Source: an uncultured Bacilli bacterium
GTDB lineage: Bacteria; Bacillota_I; Bacilli_A; RF39; UBA660
NCBI GenBank assembly: GCA_947623705.1
Contig: CANQHT010000005.1
Span: forward strand, 1-25,999
Direction: 5' to 3'
DNA: 25,999 nt
Shown here in pieces: positions 7,285-15,343 of the stretch. Position numbers and translations under genes: made by a program. Positions within the stretch are counted from its first letter, which is position 1, and each line of letters begins with the position of its first letter. A model generated the notes under the pieces. It ran no database searches. It worked only from the letters and a program-made list of their open reading frames with translations, and was not told the DNA's origin.

Positions 7285-10200
7285 TTAAAATAAACTTAAT
7301 TGGGCAGATTCAGGCATCCCCGCAAAAACATTTAAACTTCTTAATTTATCCATCGTGGAAACATTAACTTTCCCTCTTGTTTGAAAGTCTTCGACACAGA
7401 AATATTCTTTCTTATCACGCTCTTCCACAATTTGATTAGCAACGGCTTCCCCTAAACCATCTAAAGTAATAAATGGACTAATTAAAGTTTTACCATCACT
7501 ATCAATGACATAATTTTTAGCAAGACTTCTTTTGATATCAATATTACCAAATTTAAATCCCCGAGCGGTGGCTTCTAAAGCAAGTTTTAATGTTTCTAAA
7601 AGATCTACTTCTTTACTACTTGCTTCATCACCTTTCGATATTATTTCATTAATTCTTGCTTTAATGGCATCATAACCTTTAATCATCGTTTCAATTTCAA
7701 AAGTATCGAAACGGGTTGAGAAATATGAGGCATAATATTCGGCAGGATAATGCACTTTGAAATAAGCAATTCGAAAAGCGCTCATAACATAAGCCGCCGC
7801 ATGGGCTTTCGGGAACATATATTTAATTTTCGAACAAGAATCAATATACCAATCAGGTATTCCGGCTTCTTCCATTGTCGCCTTATGTTTTAACCAACCT
7901 TCAGGGTCTTTAGAGGCTTTACCTTTTCTTACAAATTCCATTATTTTGAAGGCTTTAATTGGTTCCATTCCACATTGAATTAAGAAAACCATTATATCAT
8001 CCCGACAGCCAATAACTTCTTTGAATGGGACAATACCTTTACGAATTAATTCTTGGGCATTTCCAAGCCAAACATCCGTACCGTGAGATAACCCTGATAT
8101 TTTAATAAGTTCCCCAAAAGTAGTTGGTTTAGTATCCCGAAGCATCCCAATCGTGAAGTTGGTTCCAAATTCGGGAACTCCTAAAGTACCGGTATCATTC
8201 ATAATTTGTTCTTTAGTAACTCCTAAAGGCTCAGGCGATAAGAATAAGCCCATCGTCTCTTTATCATCAAATGGCACGGTTTTAACATCAATACCCGTTA
8301 AATCTTGAAGCATCCTTAGTTGCGTTGGATCAGTATGCCCTAAAATATCTAGTTTTAAAACATCTTGATCAATCGCATGGTAATCAAAATGGGTAGTTCG
8401 CCAAGCGGCATCAACATCTTCGGCTGGATATTGATAAGGTGTAAAATCATAAACATCCATATAACCGGGAATAACGACAATGCCTCCGGGATGTTGACCT
8501 GTTGTTCTTTTAACGCCAACACAACCAGCCGCTAGTCTTTCCACTTCAATTGGGCGCATCACAATATCAAAGTCTTCACAATACTTTCTGACAAAACCAA
8601 AGGCTGTTTTTTCCGCTACAGTTCCAATAGTTCCAGCCCGGTATACATTATCTTCTCCGAATAATACTTTTGTATACTCGTGAGCTGCCGCTTGATTTAA
8701 ATCGGAAAAGTTAAGGTCAATATCTGGTACTTTATCGGCATTAAAACCTAAGAAGGTCGCAAATGGCATATCTTCACCATCTTTAATCATTTTCGTTCCA
8801 CATTTCGGACAATCTTTATCAGGTAAATCAAAGCCAATACCATATTTAATCGCTAAATCTTCGCCATTTTCATCTTTAAAAATAGAATGTTTACATTTAG
8901 GACAACGATAATGACTAGGTAGTGGATTAACTTCGGTTATTCCCATCATAGTCGCAACAAAAGATGAACCTACTGAACCTCTTGAACCAACTAAGAAACC
9001 ATCATCATTACTTTTCTTAACTAATTTTTGGGCAATTAAATAAATGACATCAAAACCACCACCAATAATTCCTTTTAATTCTTGTTCAATCCGGTCCCGT
9101 ATATTATCAGGTAAAGGGTCACCATACCAATCTTTGGCTTTCGTATAAACCATATCTTCCACTATTTGGGCCGAATTTTCAATTTTCGGAGCAAAAGGTA
9201 CCCCACCAGTTTCAATAATAACTTCGACTATCTCACATTTATCAGCAATAATTTTCGGATTTTTAATAACTATTTCTTTTTGTTTTTCAGCGTCCAAGAA
9301 TGAGAACGCTTCCAACATTTCATTAGTTGTATAAAAATGCATATCGGGTATTCTTACCCCTCTTTTATTTAAAGGATGAATTTTACCATTGAATCTTTGG
9401 TCTATAATAATATCTCTGGTGATTTTATCATCTCTCGTTAAATGATGGGCATCACTAGTCGCACAAACTAAAACTCCGGCTTCATCTGCAACTCTTATAA
9501 TTCTTTTTAAATGGTCGATAATGTCCGCTAAAGACTTGATTGGTGATGATTCCATATCAATTAAATGCGTATAAACCTCAGGAGGTTGCACTTCAATATA
9601 GTCATAATATTGCATCATTTTGGCAAGTTCTTCATCTTCTTTAGTGAATGCTGCTTCAAATATTTCCCCATTAACACAACCACTACCAAAAAGTAATCCT
9701 TCATGATGCGTATTTAACTCATTTCTCGGTAGTTTAGTTTGATCTCCTCTAAATAGATATTTCGTATTCGCATAACTAATTAACTTAAATAAATTTTTTA
9801 AGCCCACTTTATTTTGCACTAAAACTGTCATATGAAAAGGCCTTGAAAATTTTAATAATTCATCTAAATCAACGGAATTATATAACTTTGTTGTGGTTTC
9901 AATATTTCGGTTATTTAAAACTTTACACATTTTATAGAAAGCAATGGCAGTTCCTTCCGCATCATAATCTCCTCTATGGTGGGCACTTTCATCCCAAGGC
10001 ACATCTAAATTCTTAACTAATGTCGATAATTTATGATTCTTCCATTCGGGATATAAAGTTCTTGCCATACTCATTGTATCAATAACCGTATTTTTAAACT
10101 CACCAAGTTCATATTTAGTCATGGCGGCACTCATAAAGCCAATATCAAATTTCGCATTATGGGCCACCATTGGTAAATCCCCCACAAATTCTAAAAATCT

Positions 10201-11610
10201 CTTCGTTGCATTCTCTTCACTATCTTTATCCGCTAACATTTCATCCGTTATATTTGTTAAATCGACAATCTTTTGGGGAAGTTTTCTGCCGGGATTAATA
10301 AGTTCATCAAAACGATCTAATACCTCGCCATTCTTTATTTTTACAGCCCCAATTTCAATCATTTGGTCTTTAAAAGGCGTAAATCCGGTTGTTTCAGTAT
10401 CAAATACGACATATTCATCATTTAATAAATCATAATCTTTTAAATTATAAATTAAGTCATTTTCATTATTGACAATACTCATTTCGGCCCCATAAATAAC
10501 TTTAAACTTATCTTCTTCATTTTCAATACCGGCATTAATATCACAAACAGCATGATATAAATCGGGATAAGATTGTAAACAATCGTGATCGGTAACAGCG
10601 ACTGCTTTATGACCTAATTTATAGGCAAATTTAACTAATTTTTTGGCATCAATTACCCCATCCATCGCACTCATCATCGTATGAGTATGAAGTTCAATTC
10701 GCTTTTCTTCCGCATCATCTGTAACTACAACATCTTTACTCGGAATATTTTCAATACTTTTACCGGTGAATACCATTTGTCTTAGATAATTATCCATTTC
10801 CACATTACCCACAAATCGATACCAATTACCTACCTTGACACCTTTTTTAATCTTATTATATTCTTCTTCTTTAAACCGAACAAACTTCACCATAAAACTA
10901 TCAGTTTTATCACTGACCTTTAAATTTACTATATAAGCGGTTCCTTTTTGGCCTTTCCTTACACTATCATCAATACCAAAAACATAACCTTCTAAAATAA
11001 CATTCTTTTGTTCTCCCACTATATTTTTAATTAAAGTAACATCTCCATCTTGATGATACCCAATAATAACGGGACTATCTTCTTTCTTTTCGAGACTAAT
11101 TTCTTTACTTAAACCAATTTCTTTTTTTAACTCAGCATTCTTTTCTTCACTAACACTTACTTTAATGGTTAAATTAGGTAAACCATAATTTTTTAAATCT
11201 CTTAAAATTTTATCTTGAATACTTAAAAGAGAGGCTTCTTCACTTTTAGATGCTACTTCAAAATTAAGGACACCATCTGAAACATCCTTAAAACTATTTT
11301 CTAACGCCATTAAAGAAGGATGTTCAAAGATAATCCATTTCATTATTTCTTTTAAATAATTTTTAATATCATCATCATTTATCTTATCATATACTAAAGT
11401 TATATAACATTTATCTTTACCATTAATTTTATTTTTAGCTGCTAAAAAAAGACTATTTACAATATCATAACTTAAGACATTCTCACTATGTAAAAAGACA
11501 TTATATAATTCACTTTCCCGATTATAGACAACTTTTAAAATATCGGTATTATCAAGTTCTTCATTATAAGTCATATTTATACTATTTAAAAATCTTTTTA
11601 ATTCATCCAT
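7285..11610 (-). CDS. polC: DNA polymerase III alpha subunit, Gram-positive PolC type
   Basis: Main replicative polymerase of low-GC Gram-positives, with built-in 3'-5' proofreading. At 1441 residues it is full length. In order: an N-terminal OB-type region; a PHP domain (HTHTMMSAMDG from about 308) split by a DEDDh exonuclease with FDTETTGF (about 402-409), HNAKFD (about 485) and HHRGDYDAEGT (about 545); PHP resumes with ATSDAHHL. The polymerase follows with GSRGSVGSS (about 878), a C4 zinc site CPKC...CPKC (about 901-940), catalytic PDIDLNFS (about 962) and HTDPTQLRML (about 1090). It ends in QLSLF, a consensus sliding-clamp-binding peptide at the extreme C-terminus. The AAAGGATG ribosome binding site lies within the last codons of dnaE, two bases upstream. 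Confidence 0.98.
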   Translation of the reverse strand: MDELKRFLNSINMTYNEELDNTDILKVVYNRESELYNVFLHSENVLSYDIVNSLFLAAKNKINGKDKCYITLVYDKINDDDIKNYLKEIMKWIIFEHPSLMALENSFKDVSDGVLNFEVASKSEEASLLSIQDKILRDLKNYGLPNLTIKVSVSEEKNAELKKEIGLSKEISLEKKEDSPVIIGYHQDGDVTLIKNIVGEQKNVILEGYVFGIDDSVRKGQKGTAYIVNLKVSDKTDSFMVKFVRFKEEEYNKIKKGVKVGNWYRFVGNVEMDNYLRQMVFTGKSIENIPSKDVVVTDDAEEKRIELHTHTMMSAMDGVIDAKKLVKFAYKLGHKAVAVTDHDCLQSYPDLYHAVCDINAGIENEEDKFKVIYGAEMSIVNNENDLIYNLKDYDLLNDEYVVFDTETTGFTPFKDQMIEIGAVKIKNGEVLDRFDELINPGRKLPQKIVDLTNITDEMLADKDSEENATKRFLEFVGDLPMVAHNAKFDIGFMSAAMTKYELGEFKNTVIDTMSMARTLYPEWKNHKLSTLVKNLDVPWDESAHHRGDYDAEGTAIAFYKMCKVLNNRNIETTTKLYNSVDLDELLKFSRPFHMTVLVQNKVGLKNLFKLISYANTKYLFRGDQTKLPRNELNTHHEGLLFGSGCVNGEIFEAAFTKEDEELAKMMQYYDYIEVQPPEVYTHLIDMESSPIKSLADIIDHLKRIIRVADEAGVLVCATSDAHHLTRDDKITRDIIIDQRFNGKIHPLNKRGVRIPDMHFYTTNEMLEAFSFLDAEKQKEIVIKNPKIIADKCEIVEVIIETGGVPFAPKIENSAQIVEDMVYTKAKDWYGDPLPDNIRDRIEQELKGIIGGGFDVIYLIAQKLVKKSNDDGFLVGSRGSVGSSFVATMMGITEVNPLPSHYRCPKCKHSIFKDENGEDLAIKYGIGFDLPDKDCPKCGTKMIKDGEDMPFATFLGFNADKVPDIDLNFSDLNQAAAHEYTKVLFGEDNVYRAGTIGTVAEKTAFGFVRKYCEDFDIVMRPIEVERLAAGCVGVKRTTGQHPGGIVVIPGYMDVYDFTPYQYPAEDVDAAWRTTHFDYHAIDQDVLKLDILGHTDPTQLRMLQDLTGIDVKTVPFDDKETMGLFLSPEPLGVTKEQIMNDTGTLGVPEFGTNFTIGMLRDTKPTTFGELIKISGLSHGTDVWLGNAQELIRKGIVPFKEVIGCRDDIMVFLIQCGMEPIKAFKIMEFVRKGKASKDPEGWLKHKATMEEAGIPDWYIDSCSKIKYMFPKAHAAAYVMSAFRIAYFKVHYPAEYYASYFSTRFDTFEIETMIKGYDAIKARINEIISKGDEASSKEVDLLETLKLALEATARGFKFGNIDIKRSLAKNYVIDSDGKTLISPFITLDGLGEAVANQIVEERDKKEYFCVEDFQTRGKVNVSTMDKLRSLNVFAGMPESAQLSLF

Positions 11611-11612
11611 TA

Positions 11613-14480
11613 CTATTCATCCTTTACTACATTACTTATTAAAACATTTATTTTATCGTATCTTTTACTAACTTTACCCCATACTTTTATCATATCATTT
11701 TTTGCTAAATTTTGTAACAGATAAAAATACTTTGGGAATACAACAAATTCACATTTACCAGTATCATCACTTGCCTCAATAAAAGCCATATCTTCCTTAT
11801 CTTTGGTTTTAATCTTACTGATATTATCTATCATAACATAACAAATACAATTCTTAAATAAATAATCATTAATTTTTTCTAATTTCATAACCATCTTGTC
11901 AGTATATTTACTTGCTGGGTGATTGGAAATATAAAAACCATAACTATTTAATTCTTTTTCTCTTAAAATATTTTTATCATATTCTAAGTATTCTTTAACA
12001 CTAGGCTTTAAAGCATACTCTCCTAAATCTTTTCTTAAACTACCATAATTTAAGTATTCTTCTAAGTTTTCGATTAAGGTATGAGTACTTATTCCAAATT
12101 CTTGTAAAGCCCCCGCATTAATTAAAGTTAGATAATCATTTTCTTTCATAAATTCGCAAGTTCTTTCAAAAAAATCAAAGACATTCGTAAATAAACCTTT
12201 ACTTCTTTCACTCATTATTTGTTTAACGACATCCGTTTTAATATTTTTAATCATTTTAAAAGGTAAGATAACCGTTTTGTTTCTTAAAATAAATCTTTCC
12301 TCGGAATAATTAATCCTAACGGGACTTATTTGTAAATGTTCTTTTTTTAAATCTGTTAAATAATTTTTAATTTTCTCACTATTACCTAAGGCACTATCTA
12401 ATAATTCAAAAGTAAATAAAGATCTATAATGCACTTTTAAATAAGCCATTTGATAACTAACTAAAGCATAAGATACCGAATGGGCTTTATTAAATCCGTA
12501 GGATGCAAACTTTAAGATATGATTAAAAATATCTTCCGCTAAAGACTTATCATAACCATTTTGCATACTTCTTTTAATAAAATTATCTTTTTCTTTAATA
12601 ATAATATCTTCTTTTTTCTTGGCCATGGCTCTTCTGATATTATCGGCTTCGGCATAACTAAAGGAAGCCATTTTAACTAAAATACTAATAACCTGTTCTT
12701 GATAGACAATAACCCCATAAGTTTCTTTTAAGATATCTTTTAAAGAATCTGTAAAATAAGTGATTTTTTCTTGGCCATTTTTACGTTTAATATAGGTGGC
12801 AAGTTCTTGAGAAGGCCCCGGACGAACTAAGGCAATAGATGCCACTAACTCCAAAAAATTTTGGGGCTTATATTTTTTTAACATACTTTTAAAAGCATAA
12901 GTATTAAATTGAAAGATACCATCAGTATCGGAATTACAAAATAACTTATAAACTTCACTATCATCTAAAGGAATTTTACTTAAATTAAAGCCTGGTATTT
13001 GACTTATAATGTGACTAATTAAATTAAGATTTGATAAGGCTAAGAAATCCATCTTTAATAAACCAATTTCTTCTAAATATTCCATTGGAACACCACACAA
13101 ATAGACATCGCCATTTTTATACATTGGAATAATTTCATCTAAAGGTTTACTTGCAATAACAATCCCCGCCGCATGGGTACTAAAATTTTTCTTTAACCCT
13201 TCCAAATGATAACTTACTTCATATAATTTTTTTATTTCCGGATATCTTTCTAAATATAATTTAACTTCCTTTTTTTGTAAATTATCTTTTAAAGTTAGAT
13301 CCCTGTCTATTACTTTTAAAAATTTATTTAATAATGTTTCATCTACTTTAATAATCTTTCCAATATCTCTTAAAACTAATCTGGTTTTTAAAGTTGCATA
13401 AGTAAGACCACCCGAAACTTGGTCTTCCCCATATTTATTTTTTACATAATTAATTACATCATCTCTTTTGGTACTATCAAAATCGATATCAATATCCGGC
13501 ATCGTAACTCTTTCATAATTTAAGAATCTTTCAAATAATAAATTATATTTAATGGGGTCAATATCGGTTATGCCAATGACATAACTAACTAAGGAACCAG
13601 CGGCACTACCTCTTCCGGGGCCCACTAAAATGCCATTCTTTTTAGCATATAAAACATAATCATAGACAATTAAAAAGTAATCGACAAAACCCATCTTTTT
13701 AATAACCGATAATTCATATTTTAATCTTTCGCTATATTCTTTCGTAATTATATTATTACATCTTTTTTTAAGTCCTTTAACACATAAATTATATAAATAA
13801 TTAAAACTATCTTCCCCTTCTTTATATTTGGGTATATATCTCTCATTTTGGGGCATTTCTAAATTTAATAAGTTATTTACTTCCTCTAATTTTTTTAAAT
13901 CAAACTCACTTAAATCAAAATCAAAATAATTATGGGTATATTTAACTACTTCACTTTCTCTTAATTTATCTAAATATGGTAAATATTTATTATCTGCTAA
14001 TTTAAAAGTATTGATATTATGCACAAAAACGACCTTATCACTTTTAACCCGTAAATTTTGTAATTCTTCTTTATTTTCATAACCATAATAAATATCTTTA
14101 AAGAATCCTACTTCTTTAGCAATATCTAAACTATCATACGGAATAATTAATAAAACATTATCGCTATAATTTTCTAGTTCATGAACTGTAATATTCCGCT
14201 CACTAATAATCGTATTTATCTTAAGTAAATTTTTATATCCCAAATAATTTTCGGCATATAAATATAAATGTTTATTTAATAAAGTTATATCTAAGCCAAT
14301 AATTGGTTTTATCTTGTTACTTTTAGCTAGTTTATAAAATTCCATAACCCCATACATATTTTCATCACAAATGGCACAATTTTTAATATTATTTTTAACG
14401 CAAAAATTCACTAAATCTTTCACTTTGATTAGGCTTTTTAAAATTGTATAATCAGTTGTAATATGAAGTGGTATGTACAT
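11613..14480 (-). CDS. dnaE: DNA polymerase III alpha subunit DnaE, short form
   Basis: Second replicative polymerase; in Bacillus its homologue extends RNA primers before PolC takes over. The 955 residues compare with about 1115 in Bacillus. The N-terminal PHP domain is degenerate: the usual HxH opening is replaced by LHITTDY (H6 remains) and the later D-H by DE, so PHP metal chemistry is unlikely. Polymerase motifs are intact: GPGRGSAAGSL (about 287), PDIDIDFD with the catalytic aspartates (about 326) and KMDFLAL with the third (about 476). FSTHAAGIVIA and KKKEDII-type helices follow, and a C-terminal OB segment shows ASDDTGKCEFVVFPKYF. No exonuclease domain is present, as expected. A strong AGGAGGT precedes the ATG. 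It is the first gene of the five-gene operon. Confidence 0.97.
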   Translation of the reverse strand: MYIPLHITTDYTILKSLIKVKDLVNFCVKNNIKNCAICDENMYGVMEFYKLAKSNKIKPIIGLDITLLNKHLYLYAENYLGYKNLLKINTIISERNITVHELENYSDNVLLIIPYDSLDIAKEVGFFKDIYYGYENKEELQNLRVKSDKVVFVHNINTFKLADNKYLPYLDKLRESEVVKYTHNYFDFDLSEFDLKKLEEVNNLLNLEMPQNERYIPKYKEGEDSFNYLYNLCVKGLKKRCNNIITKEYSERLKYELSVIKKMGFVDYFLIVYDYVLYAKKNGILVGPGRGSAAGSLVSYVIGITDIDPIKYNLLFERFLNYERVTMPDIDIDFDSTKRDDVINYVKNKYGEDQVSGGLTYATLKTRLVLRDIGKIIKVDETLLNKFLKVIDRDLTLKDNLQKKEVKLYLERYPEIKKLYEVSYHLEGLKKNFSTHAAGIVIASKPLDEIIPMYKNGDVYLCGVPMEYLEEIGLLKMDFLALSNLNLISHIISQIPGFNLSKIPLDDSEVYKLFCNSDTDGIFQFNTYAFKSMLKKYKPQNFLELVASIALVRPGPSQELATYIKRKNGQEKITYFTDSLKDILKETYGVIVYQEQVISILVKMASFSYAEADNIRRAMAKKKEDIIIKEKDNFIKRSMQNGYDKSLAEDIFNHILKFASYGFNKAHSVSYALVSYQMAYLKVHYRSLFTFELLDSALGNSEKIKNYLTDLKKEHLQISPVRINYSEERFILRNKTVILPFKMIKNIKTDVVKQIMSERSKGLFTNVFDFFERTCEFMKENDYLTLINAGALQEFGISTHTLIENLEEYLNYGSLRKDLGEYALKPSVKEYLEYDKNILREKELNSYGFYISNHPASKYTDKMVMKLEKINDYLFKNCICYVMIDNISKIKTKDKEDMAFIEASDDTGKCEFVVFPKYFYLLQNLAKNDMIKVWGKVSKRYDKINVLISNVVKDE

Positions 14481-14499
14481 TTTAAAACCTCCTAAAAAT

Positions 14500-14508
14500 A
14501 TTATAACA
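14500..14508 (-). promoter_or_regulatory. Extended -10 promoter of the dnaE-polC-yqeG-yqeH-mutL operon
   Basis: Minus strand reads TGTTATAAT, a perfect extended -10. No -35 is recognisable at 16-18 bases. The predicted transcription start is near 14493, exactly where the AGGAGG (14488-14493) begins, so the leader would be about 13 bases. The promoter is divergent from that of rpmB, whose -35 starts 15 bases away. Confidence 0.65.
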
Positions 14509-14522
14509 TTATTTAAAACTAA

Positions 14523-14549
14523 TTGACATATCTTTTATTATATGATAAT
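14523..14549 (+). promoter_or_regulatory. Promoter of rpmB
   Basis: Consensus -35 TTGACA (14523-14528) with -10 candidates GATAAT (14544-14549, spacer 15) or TAATAT (14546-14551, spacer 17). The leader would be about 25 bases and includes the AGGAGG at 14566-14571. Confidence 0.6.
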
Positions 14550-14579
14550 ATTTTTAAAGAAAAAAAGGAGGCATTCGAT

Positions 14580-14738
14580 ATGGCAAAAAAGATAACAAAC
14601 AAGAAACCTTTAACAGGTAATTTAAGAAGCCACGCTTTAAATGCTACAAAAAGAGTACAAAAACCTAATTTACAAAAGAAAACTATTGATGGTAAAAAAG
14701 TAATAATTAGTGCAAGAGAAGCTAAAAAAATGAAATAA
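14580..14738 (+). CDS. rpmB: Ribosomal protein bL28, short form
   Basis: Large-subunit protein bL28. The 52 residues MAKKITNKKPLTGNLRSHALN... carry the family hallmarks: GNLRSHALNATKR near the start (14-26), then PNLQKK and the VIISAREAKKMK end. It is shorter than the usual ~62 residues and lacks cysteines, so it is the zinc-free type. The N-terminal Cys/TGK segment seen in many homologues is reduced. An in-frame ATG lies further upstream, but the chosen ATG has a perfect AGGAGG 8 bases before it and the normal MAKK start. It has its own promoter and terminator and is a single-gene unit on the plus strand, divergent from the dnaE operon. Confidence 0.93.
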   Translation: MAKKITNKKPLTGNLRSHALNATKRVQKPNLQKKTIDGKKVIISAREAKKMK

Positions 14739-14742
14739 ATAT

Positions 14743-14769
14743 AACTTAGTAAAATTGCTAAGTTTTTTT
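14743..14769 (+). terminator. Terminator of rpmB
   Basis: Stem AACTTAG (14743-14749) with CTAAGTT (14758-14764), extendable by a G-U pair, followed by a run of seven T (14763-14769). It begins four bases after the rpmB stop codon. Confidence 0.8.
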
Positions 14770-14781
14770 ATTGCACTTAAA

Positions 14782-14811
14782 AAGAAAGATGGTTAGTCTT
14801 CCTTGTTTTAT
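14782..14811 (+). terminator. Second terminator-like hairpin downstream of rpmB
   Basis: AAGAAAGA (14782-14789) pairs with TCTTCCTT (14797-14804) with one mismatch, loop of 7 bases, followed by GTTTTATT. It may be a backup terminator for rpmB or the 3' end of a short RNA; the stem is weak. Confidence 0.3.
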
Positions 14812-14922
14812 TATGTAATGTATATTTATTAATTGACATATGATGGAGTGAATTTTCTTGCACCTTGCCCTTTAGTTCGTATTAGTGTATATTTAATTTA
14901 ATGATTTTACTTATAATTTACA

Positions 14923-14949
14923 TATATTTTTTATCTAATAAAAAATATA
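14923..14949. repeat. 11-bp perfect AT-only inverted repeat in the gap before the second XRE gene
   Basis: TATATTTTTTA (14923-14933) and TAAAAAATATA (14939-14949) are perfect inverted arms around a 5-base loop. It lies just upstream of the -35 of the following regulator gene and so could be an operator, or simply an AT-rich hairpin. The rest of the gap 14770-14990 holds no reading frame or RNA gene that I recognise. A 12-base copy of the rpmB -35 region (TAATTGACATAT) recurs at about 14830-14841 without a matching -10. Confidence 0.35.
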
Positions 14950-14953
14950 GTTA

Positions 14954-14982
14954 TTGCTTAATTAAAACAATCTTGCTACAAT
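14954..14982 (+). promoter_or_regulatory. Promoter of the second XRE-type gene
   Basis: -35 TTGCTT (14954-14959), 17-base spacer, -10 TACAAT (14977-14982), preceded by TGC so that it is also an extended -10 (TGCTACAAT). Predicted transcription start about 14989, on the AGGTGATG that serves as ribosome binding site, giving a leader of about 11 bases. Confidence 0.65.
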
Positions 14983-14999
14983 TTCTTTAGGTGATGGTT

Positions 15000-15212
15000 A
15001 TGTTAAAGGAATATCGAATTAAAAAGAATATATCCCAAGAAAAGTTAGAAGAACTAACTAATTTAGATAGAAAAACTATTTTTAGAATTGAAAATGATAT
15101 AAATACTCCCTTAATAGATACCTTTGGTAAAATTGCTATTGCTCTAGGAATGAGTAATGAAGAAATAGGTAAAGAAATAAGAGAATTTGTAATGAAAAAG
15201 AATCAAAAATAA
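15000..15212 (+). CDS. Minimal XRE-family transcriptional regulator
   Basis: A 70-residue protein that is little more than one Cro/C1-type helix-turn-helix domain: LKEYRIKKNISQEKLEELTNL (2-22), recognition-helix region DRKTIFRIENDINTP (23-37), then LIDTFGKIAIALGMSNEEI. This SQEKLEE...RKTIFRIEN pattern is typical of small stand-alone XRE proteins. I chose the ATG at 15000 because AGGTGA ends five bases before it. A GTG at 14991 and an ATG at 14994 are in frame but overlap the ribosome binding site. It is a single-gene unit with a clear promoter and terminator, convergent with the envelope operon. Target and ligand are unknown. Confidence 0.85.
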   Translation: MLKEYRIKKNISQEKLEELTNLDRKTIFRIENDINTPLIDTFGKIAIALGMSNEEIGKEIREFVMKKNQK

Positions 15213-15224
15213 TATATATTTATT

Positions 15225-15245
15225 GGACTTTCAAAGTCCTTTTTT
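15225..15245 (+). terminator. Terminator of the second XRE-type gene
   Basis: GGACTT (15225-15230), loop TCA, AAGTCC (15234-15239), followed by six T (15240-15245). A compact, GC-containing stem 12 bases after the stop codon. Confidence 0.85.
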
Positions 15246-15264
15246 AATTCATATCATTTCCTTT

Positions 15265-15295
15265 TTCTAGGAAATTTATAGAATTATTCCTAGAA
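15265..15295. repeat. 9-bp perfect inverted repeat in a convergent gap
   Basis: TTCTAGGAA (15265-15273) and TTCCTAGAA (15287-15295) are perfect inverted arms separated by 13 bases, and each arm is itself nearly palindromic. It lies between two facing terminators, where no promoter is expected. It could be a protein-binding site, a processing hairpin, or chance. Confidence 0.35.
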
Positions 15296-15319
15296 TTTGG
15301 CAATTAAATATTATTTCAT

Positions 15320-15343
15320 AAAAAAATAGAGATAACTCTATTT
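15320..15343 (-). terminator. Terminator of the envelope operon
   Basis: Minus-strand stem AAATAGAG/CTCTATTT (15336-15343 with 15324-15331), loop of 4, running into seven or more T (complement of the A-run 15320-15326). The stem includes the stop codon (15338-15340) of the last gene. Confidence 0.75.

Noticed and set aside
10121..10435. Plus-strand open frame opposite the PolC exonuclease domain
   Set aside because: The minus strand encodes the DEDDh exonuclease motifs there; the plus frame has no ribosome binding site or recognisable product.
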